From NCBI GenBank assembly GCA_029448655.1, contig JACCLO010000012.1, forward strand, positions 2,046,001 through 2,110,000: a DNA stretch of 64,000 bases. The letters run 5' to 3'. The DNA comes from Wolfiporia cocos. Its lineage: Eukaryota > Basidiomycota > Agaricomycetes > Polyporales > Phaeolaceae. The notes beneath the pieces were generated by a model that did not search any database, was not told where the DNA came from, and worked only from the letters and a program-made list of their open reading frames with translations. Positions 54,055 to 64,000 of the stretch are shown in pieces. Made by a program: the position numbers and the translations under genes. Position 1 is the first letter of the stretch. Each line of letters opens with the position of its first letter.

Positions 54055-55065
54055 TAGTGTTGTGAGGTCCGGTCTCAAGGACCGCTGAAGACCAAGGACC
54101 GGACCAGGACCGGACTGACTAGGACCGATTCAACGGTCCGGTCCAGTCCTGGTCCTGACACGGTCCTGGTCCCGGTCCTTCTGAGTGGTCAGTTTTTGCA
54201 GGACCGGTAAGGACCGGTCTGGACCGGTCCTGGACCGGTCCCGAATTTATCATAGAATAGCACTTATAATGTGGTTACTCCAACGTAGGGAACCATGACT
54301 GACCAATTTACAATAAAACCAAAGTATTTAAGACCCCCTAGAGTGGGTCTGCATCATGTATATACCACTGGCTATTAGGGTAAACACATCAGACAGAAGC
54401 TGACATGAATAGTAACAACCAAAGACCTTCTGATTTATGATACAGTGAAGCACTGCTATTGTCTTGGGCAATGCTTGGCACACACAGGTTGTCCTCATAT
54501 TATCACTAGTTTTGCTGACTGACATGGAGCTGTGTATTCTCCCATCCAGTAGTGTTAACACTCACATATTATGGTACACATGCATGGTGCATTCAATATC
54601 ATCCAGTTATTGGCAGAGCGCTGCTTAGCGGTAGTTATATGCTACTCATTGTGGCACATACAAAAATGCAACACATGATCTCATCAGATACAACTTGAGG
54701 TGTGCAGTTACTGCAGTGTCATTTCTGTGTGTTGACTTCAGTATACAATTTTACTTTCAGAAATCAAGAATCAGTGCACCATAGCCAATTTTTGGGCTGT
54801 ACTTAGTATGTTCTGGTATATATCGAGTAGTAAGTACACTTTTGTTGCAGTTGCTGACATATAAAACTATAGTTAAGTCAATAACCACTTGATTGGTCCT
54901 GGACCGGTCCAGACCGGTCCTAGGACCGCTATAGGACCGCGGTCCTACTTGGGACCGGTATTCAGTCCGGTCCCTCGTTGCCCATGGCGGTCCGGTCCTG
55001 GTCCCGGTCCTCGGTCCTGCCCAAAACATGCAAAAGACCGGACCGGACCGGACCTCACAACACTA
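54055..55065. mobile_element. hAT-superfamily non-autonomous element, family C
   Basis: 1011 bp. Ends TAGTGTTGTGAGGTCCGGTC and its inverse, with 8-bp TSD CGCACGAC (54047-54054 and 55066-55073). Both subterminal regions are dense in GGACCGGTCC-like motifs; the A+T-rich centre is non-coding. Confidence 0.88.
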
Positions 55066-55074
55066 CGCACGACC

Positions 55075-57369
55075 ACTTGAGGTTAATGTCCCACACAATT
55101 TGCATGGCCTTTGAAACTCCGTGGTGGCTGAAGTGCAGGAGGGTTGGGCCGTTCTAAGCCCTCAAAGCTTATAGATAAGTTAAGACGTTCAGAAACGAGT
55201 AACTGTGGATGTCTGCAATGTTCATGACACAAGCAACAACCTAAGCAACTACTCAGGGGAATATGACTCGCGTGGAAGCGTATTCCTGATCTGAGGTTAC
55301 TCAAGGCGTATAAGGCCAAGACAAGTCTGGGGTGCTACCCTGCTCGTCGGCCAGTATATATGCTATTCTACAGTTTGTACATGTTTGGCTGCTGTACAGT
55401 TATTATGTAAGCTGATAGTCCGAGATAATGTAGATAACCCTATAATGGGTGTAGGTACACGGCACAGAGTGTCTGGGGGTCTGGCAACACGTGATAGGGT
55501 GTTTGGGGTCTTGGCACGTGACTGCATAGTAGTGATGTGCCAGGCCCGGCCCGGCTCAAAAGCCCCGGCTTTGGCCCGGCTTTGGACGGCCTTGGCTTTT
55601 CAAAACCTCAGGCCAGGCCCCCATTGACGGCCCACGGCTTGGCCCGGCCCGGCCTGGGGCTTGCCCGGGGCCTGGCACTGTGAGGATGATCATCACTGTA
55701 GCCACACAAACTCATAACGTACCTTCTCCAACTATCTTCTGACAAAGCCAAGCTCCAGTATCTTCAATAATTAGTGAATTATAGTGTGAAATCATCATTT
55801 CACCAGCATGGTGCTCTGTGGCGCGCCTTCCAAATGGGGCATCGTATAGGCGCCCAAAAGTGAGCGACAGGCTTCAGCACCAAGAATTCAATCCATGGGA
55901 CTATCCTCTAGCTTGAATTTAAAAATATAGACATACTACATTGGAATATGGCATACTGCTACTATATTTATCCTTATATCATAGTTACTAGACATTTTAT
56001 CTGTTAGAGCTTTCAGGCCCGGGGCTCACGGCTTGGCCTGGCCTGGCTTGAGACACAAGCCGGGCCCTGGGCCGTCTCAAGCCGTGGTGTAGGGCCCGGC
56101 CCAGCCTATGGCCCAAAGCCAGGCCTGGCACATCACTACTGCATAGGCGCGCGCTTAGAGATAAGATGAGGGTTTTAGGCTCTAGTCACTAGTTGTTGGC
56201 TAGGCGAAAGAAATCGGCTTGTGACAGTTCAGGCACCTGTTTTGAGTGTCACGCGAAGAATGACACAGTCGTACCTGACTGTGCGACCCGTGCCAACGGG
56301 GGACCCTCTAACCTCCTAACTCCTTATCCTCAGCGGTGAGTGGACATAGGGCGGTGAGTCAAGCTGCATGGCATTGCTACCAGACTAGCTAGCATGAGGT
56401 GAGACAGAGATGTCGAGGCTGTTGCACAAGGCACGCAGGGAGTCATGTAGAAAGGGGCCTTGTGCCCATAGTCAAGAATCATAGAGATGAGGCTAACCCT
56501 CATCTCGTCGTACATTATATACATGGTTGGTAGCTACTAGTGACCTACCCTAAACACATGGTCTGTGCACCGTATGTAAAGGTCCACATGACATGTAACT
56601 ACCGTAATGTACCAAGTACATAGTGTGACTGTAACGTAAGTAGAGGTGCGCGCACCCTAGCGCACATGAACATCTTATCTTATCTGTATCTACTGGGTCT
56701 GGCGTCTAATGTAAGAGGGAGACGGGGAGGTGCTCACGAAGGATCCCGGGGTTGCGTAAATGCCAGGAAACCTAGAGAAATAAGCAGGCATGTCACAGCG
56801 TCCAATACTGTGACAAAGAAACCACTTAATATTGATGTCACCATCCGCAAGAAGGATTCCGCTTATAGGAGCTTACCGCAAAATGTCAAAATTGCATTGA
56901 GAAGGAGAGGGAAAGGAGGCGGAAAAAAAGAAAGTCTGATGAAGATGAGGATGACAATGAAGCTGAGCTTGAGCGTGCACTTCAAGTGATAGCCACCACG
57001 GTCCAATGAGACATCAGCGTTCCAACACCCACGTCAATCGCCAGACTATGCCAGTCACGAACACGTGTGGTCGTTGCCGCCAGCATCAGTCCATGAATGT
57101 GATCAGGTACAGATACATTAATTGACTGTACACCTTCCTATAGGAGTACCAATCTGTACATCTCAGCATTATCTCCATGATATTATACATGGCATGCTCC
57201 CATAATAAATGGATTCCGAGGTTCCCATCGTGTCGCTTCATGGCTGTGTGTCGCTGAAGCACCCAAGACTTTGTGTCGCACCAGTAGCTGAAGCGCCGAA
57301 GAAGTGGCGCTTCAGCCACCGCAGAGTTTCAAAAGGCCATGCAAACCATGTGGGACATTAACCTCAAGT
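55075..57369. mobile_element. Mutator-like non-autonomous element
   Basis: 2295 bp with about 60-bp terminal inverted repeats starting ACTTGAGGTTAATGTCCCAC and 9-bp TSD CGCACGACC (55066-55074 and 57370-57378). No transposase recognised; a + frame at 56666-56989 is basic but featureless. It carries the hAT MITE at 55530-56138. Confidence 0.8.
55530..56138. mobile_element. hAT-superfamily MITE, family B
   Basis: 609 bp. Termini TAGTGATGTGCCAGGCCCGG and inverse, with perfect 8-bp TSD CTGCATAG (55522-55529 and 56139-56146). Subterminal GGCCCGGC/GGCTTGG repeats. Nested inside the Mutator-like element. Confidence 0.88.
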
Positions 57370-57771
57370 CGCACGACCCCTGGTAGACCTCACAAAAATG
57401 GTCACAGGGACAGGTTTCCAGTGAATGGATAAAGAACAAAAAGCGTTCGATTTCATGAAGAAAGCATTCATGATGGCCCCGGTACTGGGAACACCGGACA
57501 AGGAGAAACCATTCATCCTCGAAACAGATGCATCTCAGTATGCCACAGGAGCAGTGCTAAAACAAACAGATGAAACAGGGAGCGAATGGCCGGTGGGATA
57601 TCTCTCGCAATTCCTAACACCGACAGAGCGGAACTATGAAATCTATGATCGCGAACTACTCGGAATAGTCCGTGCATTAGAAGAATGGTGGCACCTGTTA
57701 GAAGGAGCACCGCATCGGATCTTGATCCGAAGTGATCATCAGAACCTGACATACTGGAGAAGCCCACAGCA

Positions 57772-58357
57772 TAGTGATGTGCAAAGCACGGCTCGGCTCA
57801 AAGCCCAGGGCTTGGGCCCAGCTTTGAAGGGCTCGGGCTCAGCGAAATGTCAAGCCGGGCCCTCCTTGACGGCTCAGGCTGGCTTGGGCCTGGCTCAGGC
57901 TCAGGCTGGGGCTTATGGGTAATCAGGTAGGACCTTGGAATTATTGGCTTGTGCAGTTCAAATGACAGCACAACATATTCAGAATGCTTATATGTCTACT
58001 ATTTGTTGATAATCTGATCTACAAGTGTTTTTACAGCTGCTTATGATGTTGACCGAAAATCCAGATCTCGATCACAACCCCGATCACAACAGTAGTCACA
58101 ACGTTCCACACCGTGTTAGCAGATCACAAGTCATTGTAATGGCCGTTGAGATCATATAAGGTGAATTGATGCAAAATCTTAAACCATTTTCGCTGATTTT
58201 AACAACACCACAGCTGCGCACCTAAAGCTGCCGGCTCAGGGCTCGGCTATGGCTGGCTCACGGTCCAAGCCAGGCCCTGAGCCATCTTAAGCTGCCCCCC
58301 AGGCTCGGCTCAGCCAGGCCCGGCTCACGGCTTTAAGCCGTGCTTTGCACATCACTA
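57772..58357. mobile_element. hAT-superfamily MITE, family A, copy 2
   Basis: 586 bp. Same family as 28050-28664 (TAGTGATGTGCAAAGC termini). TSD CCACAGCA/CCACAGCG differs at one base. It interrupts the RNase H frame of the old Gypsy element precisely; removal rejoins SPQ to RLNRRQARW. Confidence 0.88.
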
Positions 58358-60289
58358 CCACAGCGCCTAAACCGGCGACAAGCGAGATGGCACCTATTCC
58401 TCTCACAGTTCGATTTGAAACTACAGCATGTCCCAGGAAGAAAACTAGTCATGGCCGACACTCTCTCCAGGTTGTGCCACCTGGACAAAAGTGAAGGGGA
58501 CAATGAGGGAATAACCATGATCCCTGACAAGCTGGTAGTACATGTGATCCAGATCCTGATCATCGATTGAATCAAGAATGCCAGCAATCAAGATGAATCT
58601 GTGGAACAGGCTCTCCGTGCACTAAACCAAGAAGGAGAATTCCCCCCTGGAACAATGGCAGATGACTGGCAACAAACAGATGGAATACTGCTCTACAAGG
58701 GCAGGATGTACGTGCCAAGAGGTGAAGGACTCCGACAGGATGTCACCTTGAAATACAATGATTCGATCCCAGCAGGACACCCTGGGATCTGGGGGACAAC
58801 ATTGAAAGTTAAGGAACATTTCTGGTGGCCCGACATGGGAAAAACAATCACGGAATATGTCAAGGGCTGCGCGATCTGTCAACAGATGAAACCTGATTGA
58901 AACCCAATGAAACCCCCCTTGCAGCCGATACTGACATGGGAAGATGCACTCCCCTTCTCACAATGCTCGGTAGATTTCATCACCGACCTACCAAGAGTCG
59001 GAAAGTATGACTTGATGGTGATCATTGTTGACCACGGTCTATCAAAGGCCATCTCTCTCACCCCATGTGACAAAATGATTACGAGCGAGGGGGCAGCAGA
59101 AATATTCCATCAGAAGATTTACTCTCAGTACGGCATCCCCTGAAAGACCATCTCAGACAGGGGACTGCAGTTTGCATTGAAACTCTTCAGGGAGTTATGC
59201 AAATTACAGGGAACAGAATCGGCGATGAGCACAGCCTACCACCCACAGATGGATGGGCAGACGGAAAGGATGAACCAACAGATCGAAGTATATCTTCAAA
59301 TCTATTGCATGAACGACCCCTTTCAATGGGTACAATGACTGCCGGACGTCAAGTTTGCGCACAACACAAGAAGGACAGAAAACCGACCCGCGCCACTCGA
59401 AATAATCCTGGGATACATGCCAAGAGGGTTCCCAGACTATGACCGGGTTGGCAACATTCCGGCAGCACTTGACAGAATCAAGAAGATCAAGGAGGTGTGA
59501 AACAAGGCATTCATTGTGCACGAATTAGCCCAGAAAAGAATGGCAGGAAGATTCATCAGAGAACTGCCAAAGCTTGAGAAAGGGGACAAGGTCTGGCTCA
59601 ATGCCAAGAACCTAACAATACCCTACGAATCGACCAAGCTTGCACCGAAAAGAGAAGGACCTTCAATATCACGGAAAAGATGGGAGCCACGACATACCAA
59701 TTACAACTGCCGACTAGCTGGAAAATTCACCCCGTCTTCCACGCAGCCTTACTAAAACCATTCGGAGAAACAAGGGTGCATGGACCCAATTACCTGCGGC
59801 TGCCACCAGACATTATCAAGGGACAAGAAAAATACAAAGTCGAAGCCATTGTCGCTGACAGATGGAGAGGAAAGAAACATCAGTACCTCATCAAGTGGAA
59901 GGGCTATGCCATGGCCAACAACTCATGGGAAGACGAGGGAAATTTGGAATACTCCAAGGAGACGATAAAAGACTACCACAAGATGCAAGTCAGGGAAACC
60001 CCAGCACTCAGAAGCCGAACAGTGATAGTATGTCGACGACTTGCCACCAGATCCCTTGCCACACCAGTACCCCCCACGACGACGCGTCCCAAAGGGAAGG
60101 ACGTCCGAGAGGTACGCCGCCGAGGAGGTATTCACCTCAGCACCTACAGATTAGACACGCCCTCCTCTGGTATGGGGCTGAGAGACCCTTGCTGGCTGAG
60201 CCAATGGCTGGACGGCCCTCTTTGACATTGCGCAGGACCGCACCCACATGTACAGCTCGTACACAAACATCACCTAGGACCTCATCCGA

Positions 60290-61093
60290 ATGGAGAGGCA
60301 GATCAGAGCACAGAGGGAAGGACTTGTACTACTCACTGACAGACTTATCGACCGACTGGCCACCACCACGACAGCCCAACTACGACACGCGCTCAATGAC
60401 TTCGAGGATCACGAGCATGTTACTTCCAGTCGACCCAAATACATACCACAACCCACCTGCTTTTTCACCACCAATGAACGATGCCGGGTTGCACGCCCGT
60501 TTGATTTTATGGAACACGATCGAGTATTATTTCCGCTGCCTACCGGGACTCAGAGGGCCTGCCAAACAGGAGTTAGAGACCCGCCGGCACGTATTCCTGG
60601 TATGGGAGACGATGGGGGACATGAACCACCTGAAACCATGGAGGGCCCTAGGACTACCCCAACACGGCAGCAAAGAGTGAATAGCATGCTGCCTATTCGA
60701 CGATCTCCATCGGTGCAGAGCATTACCCGTGAGGTGTTTGAGCAAGGTGTGAGGGAGCACGAACAAGACACCGCCTCCCTATCCACATGGGTGGCACGGA
60801 ACCTTCACAGAGCAGCGCATCACTGGCGGTATAGGCACAATGAATACCTGTGGGATATCCCTTCCCTACGGGTACCAGCACGACCTTTACCCAAACAACC
60901 CTGCTGACAGTGTGGCTCCCCTAGCTACTGGATCCTCGACTGCCCTGAATATATTTGCAGGGCTTGTGGGCTCAATAAACCAGGTCATCGACGGAATGAG
61001 TGTCGCCAACACTTTGTATGGCAAACTCCTACGACCCTGTCCCTCAGTAGGAATGGAGACATCTACAATGAGCAGGACACAGAGGCCCTCTGA
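60290..61093 (+). pseudogene. 3' accessory ORF of the degenerate Gypsy, zinc-knuckle protein
   Basis: An open frame starting at 60290 (MERQIRAQREGLVLLTDR) runs to a TGA at 60905-60907. It continues in the same frame to 61093 with two cysteine clusters, CGSPSYWILDC and CRACGLNKPGHRRNEC. The second is a zinc-knuckle-like C-x2-C-x6-H-x4-C. It lies after the chromodomain and before the 3' LTR, in a different frame from the chromodomain. The TGA is probably a decay mutation, like those in pol. Function unknown; nucleic-acid binding is inferred from the knuckle. Confidence 0.5.
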
Positions 61094-61147
61094 GGAGCCA
61101 AGTTTGGAGAATTTGTCGAGGATGACGAATGCTTAAGGGGGAGCTGA

Positions 61148-61785
61148 TGTTATGGTTATGGTTATTCCAATTTTTTCGAACGCTGGCAGAACTCACCACT
61201 GAGTGAATACAATACAGGGACTTGTTGCGCAACCAACTCCCCTGGCTACTCGTGACTCTACTGGGCACATCCCCAGTTGTACTAGTTTATAGGGCACATT
61301 TCACCTTTCGCAGATTCAACTCTGCCCTCGTTTCATATTTATCATTTGTTAGCTGATAGATGGCGTTCAACTGCCATCATCATTCATATATATCGTTACA
61401 GATATATCACTACATATTTATTAAATGTTTGGTACTATAGCGTAGATAGTATCGGTGACATCTGGGACGGACTTGACCCCTAAAACCCCACATAGTATAT
61501 AAACTCATGTATTCACTGTCGAGGCTCTTCAGCTCGACCTTGTTGTACAAACAAGAAGTCTTATACTCGTTCTCAAACGTAGGAAACTATGCTCAGTATT
61601 TCTCGCTCGAGCAACCGAATGACTAAGCCCTTGAAGTGCACATTGACTTCTTGGACTTAGGAGTTTCACCTAGAACCTGAAGGCATCTAACGGGTATTTG
61701 CCTTGCATATGTCCTTTGGACTACATACAGAAGAACGATCTATATTCATGACTCGAATATATGAATGGGTATTCGACCCGTAACA
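61148..61785 (+). repeat. 3' LTR of the degenerate Gypsy element
   Basis: 638 bp, preceded by a purine-rich tract TAAGGGGGAGCTGA. Starts TGTTATGG and ends GACCCGTAACA, so the ends form a TGTTA/TAACA inverted repeat. Contains a TATA-like AGTATATAAACTC near 61495. It shares the GCTCGACCTTGTTG block with the solo LTR at 62289-62827. Confidence 0.65.
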
Positions 61786-62288
61786 AAGTGAAGCACTGGA
61801 GGTTATCCAATGGCACCATTCTTCTTTGTTGATATATGAGAAGTGACTAAAGTGGGTTTGATGCATTGATGAGGTACCAAATGGAAGATACTCTGCATAA
61901 GTACTGATACATAATACTACCTGTGAGTATGGGCCCCATCCCTGGCCATCATAAGCCATTTAAACTCCCAAAGCTGTTGACAACAAAACTGTTGCAATGC
62001 TATGTCTGAAAAAGGTAGCTGATATTTCCTGGTATGGAAGGAGTTACACAATGATTATGGGCTCAAATTAAAGCTTAGAAGCATGGCTTTTGGATGAGGT
62101 CGTAATGATCTGGTTTGGAGTAGGGCTCCTGAGATATGGACCAGGGAATCAAAGTGTTGCAAACATTGCAATGGTTTTGTGGGTCACTGTATCACCAAGA
62201 TGCATTTGCAGCTGATGACACACACTACAACCTAAGACACACACCGGGGGGAAGGGGGCTTGCTCAAAAGTGCCTTCCTGGTCCCGGG
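61786..62288. other. Interval between two LTRs
   Basis: About 500 bp with no gene or repeat recognised. Confidence 0.4.
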
Positions 62289-62827
62289 TGTTATGGTCCG
62301 TACAAAATTACTTAAATATCTTTGATGCCTCGCTGGAGAAGAGGACTTAGCATTCAACCGTAGTATTGCGCGATTATTTCTAGGGTTCCCTGTTCAACCA
62401 GCAACCCTCGTTTCATGTACAACAACCCTATGCCCATGACCTCGCAGCGTATCAGGTTCTAGTTGATATCTTGTGTCCAACCACAGGATTTCTGCATTTC
62501 AGCCACTGTTGCGTGCAACCGCAACATTTCAGCTTAGTTATCTTAGCATACTAGCCTTATGGACTTAGTGGTAGCAGTACCAAGGACACTATGACCCTGA
62601 TTACAGAATCGTAGTATAAAAACCCATTGTAGATACCAGTCGAGTTCCCCAGCTCGACCTTGTTGAATTACAAGGATCTTATACTTGTTCTCAAAGGCTT
62701 GAGCAATTAAGCCTGCAGCTAGTATATCGACACTCGACTCTGCTGAGTCCGCCGAGTAGTGTGCTACTCGATACGCTGAGTAACTCGACTTAGTTATTTC
62801 AGCTGAACGGATATTCGATCTGTAACA
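62289..62827 (+). repeat. Solo LTR, related Gypsy family
   Basis: 539 bp from TGTTATGGTCCG to GATCTGTAACA, with the same TGTTA/TAACA ends and a shared internal block (CAGCTCGACCTTGTTG) as 61148-61785. Flanks CCGGG and CTGGG match at 4 of 5 bases. No internal retrotransposon sequence is attached. Confidence 0.6.
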
Positions 62828-64000
62828 CTGGGCATCTAAGGCTGAAGAGGCCAAGACAAGTCTGAGGTTCGCTCAAGACTGTCTGGCTATTACTTTGTAC
62901 ATGTTATGGCATGGCCTGTAAGGCATCAGCGCTGAGGTAAGCTACGTGCTATGTGGTGGCCTGTAATGGCATCAGGACGTTGGAATTGTAGAGCACTGGA
63001 TGGCCATGGCAATGTAGCAGGTTAGACCCGAGTCGGTGGTTCTCGTCGATCAGGGGTTCGCTGGTAATGGCGGGGTTCCAAGTCCGTGATCGGGGTTCTA
63101 GCATAGATCGGGGCCTTGGCCGGTAATGGCAGGATTAACGTTTCGTGATCGGTGACGTGGCTAGTGATCGTGGACTGGCCGGTAATGGCATTGGGTGATT
63201 GAGCGTGATTGGCTGTGATCGGTGCGTAGCGCCTTGTGACTGGTAGGGTTCTCAGTCGTACAAGGGATGCCCGTGGTCTGTGTTCCCTATAGACTAGGGC
63301 GTTGTGGAGTTTAAGGCCTTCCGTGGGCCTTTGTCCATATAGTACCTAGTCCGTGCCAGTAATGGCATGAGTCCATGGTCAGTAATGACCATGTAGCTGG
63401 TAATGGCTGTGGTTCATGGAGATGGGAGGTGTAGGGTCCGGTTGGTTGGGTGGACGTTGTCCTAGCTGTGAGTCTGTATGGTCATGACCTGATGAAGTGT
63501 GATCTAGGTAGTGGGGGTTGGTCTGGTTAGGTGCTACTGGGCTCATCATAGTTGGTTGGGGTCATGTGACTGCTATTGGCTTTGTGCTGGACTGGACGTG
63601 TGGTCTGGGACTAGGGGTATTAGGTGTGGCTGGTGATGCTGTTAGCTAGTGCCCGTGGTGGTTCATATGTAGGGCTTGGATCTAGCTGAGGCATTGGGTT
63701 TCCAGCCTCGGGGGTGCTCTCGATGATCAGAAAGGGTACTGTGCCTAAAGACTTGAAATTGGCGTGTGACAGCTGATGTTCTGCCTCAGGCATTGATGGA
63801 ATCTCATTGCTAGCAGATGACCACATGATTGCCGATGCACCTGCATAATCTGTGGGCCAGTCAACTTGGGCACACTCTCAGGAGCAGGCCTAGTCATGTA
63901 ACATAGTTTACTGTCAGCATGTATGATCAATTGATAGAGAATATGAGCATACTGATTGAGTTCACTGGCAGGGAATACTTCCAACAATCCCTGATTGTCT
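62828..64000. other. Repetitive non-coding end of window
   Basis: G/T-rich sequence with the phrase GGTAATGGC or close variants recurring many times (for example near 62950, 63065, 63125, 63180, 63405). No gene recognised. It may be the interior or LTR of another element that extends past the window. Confidence 0.4.

Larger units (their letters stand above)
53849..61785 (+). mobile_element. Degenerate, 5'-truncated Ty3/Gypsy chromovirus with nested insertions
   Basis: Pol fragments read on the + strand through four insertions. RT C-terminus at 53849-54054 (DRVEFLGLVITPGN, SFLGFVDFYWKFI). RNase H at 57379-57771 ([23 protein letters not shown]) and 58366-58570 (RRQARWHLFLSQFDLKLQHV). Integrase at 58571-59650 (CAICQQMKP, DFITDLP, ISDRG, YHPQMDGQTERMNQQ). 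Chromodomain at about 59835-59990 (KYKVEAIVADRWRG, YLIKWKGYA). It has no gag, no protease, no 5' LTR and at least six in-frame stops, all TGA, plus a 1-nt deletion near 59660. The 3' LTR is 61148-61785. Confidence 0.85.

Noticed and set aside
1..64000. A secondary-metabolite or defence-type gene cluster
   Set aside because: No PKS, NRPS, terpene synthase or P450 core gene is present. Apart from ABCC-GST the genes are unrelated housekeeping types.

Overview
This window looks like nuclear DNA of a filamentous basidiomycete (Agaricomycete, probably polypore-like; inferred). The evidence is short GT-AG introns of about 52-67 nt in almost every gene, typical fungal families (PalI/SUR7, RER1, D-glycerate 3-kinase, steroid 5-alpha-reductase family, omega-like GST, ABCC pumps) and a dense load of chromoviral Gypsy, Helitron, hAT and Mutator-like elements. 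No prokaryotic features, rRNA or tRNA genes were recognised.

Layout. 1-15 kb is the gene-bearing left arm: a PalI/SUR7 membrane protein (+), three paralogous small secreted proteins with a knottin-like cysteine pattern (one +, two -), D-glycerate 3-kinase (-), RER1 (+, with 10-nt and 6-nt exons), an unrecognised MGGASSK protein (-) and a steroid 5-alpha-reductase family enzyme (+). 15-19 kb is gene-poor, with a Tc1/mariner-type remnant and a small TIR element. 18.9-27.4 kb holds a full-length ABCC transporter followed by an omega-like glutathione transferase. A second, paralogous ABCC transporter lies at 46.1-53.1 kb. GST plus two GS-X-type pumps in one stretch suggests a conjugation/export detoxification locus (inference).

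The two ABCC paralogs are separated by about 19 kb dominated by transposons. It starts with a small gene killed by a 615-bp hAT MITE. A head-to-tail array of seven non-autonomous Helitrons (28952-44762) sits 18 bp upstream of that gene's start codon. Helitron 2 is interrupted by a complete 10,012-bp Ty3/Gypsy chromovirus with 700-bp LTRs, one LTR mismatch seen by eye, and a perfect 5-bp TSD. This retrotransposon is the most striking object in the window. It has an extra ORF upstream of Gag, a 1515-aa Pol with a complete five-motif dUTPase after the chromodomain, and an 11-nt match between the predicted transcript 5' end and the primer-binding site that implies Tf1-style self-priming.

Right of the second ABCC gene, 53.8-61.8 kb is an old, decayed Gypsy element on the + strand. 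It is split by a hAT element, a Mutator-like element that itself contains a hAT MITE, and a further hAT MITE. Every in-frame stop I found is TGA. The last 2 kb hold a solo LTR and unrecognised repetitive sequence.
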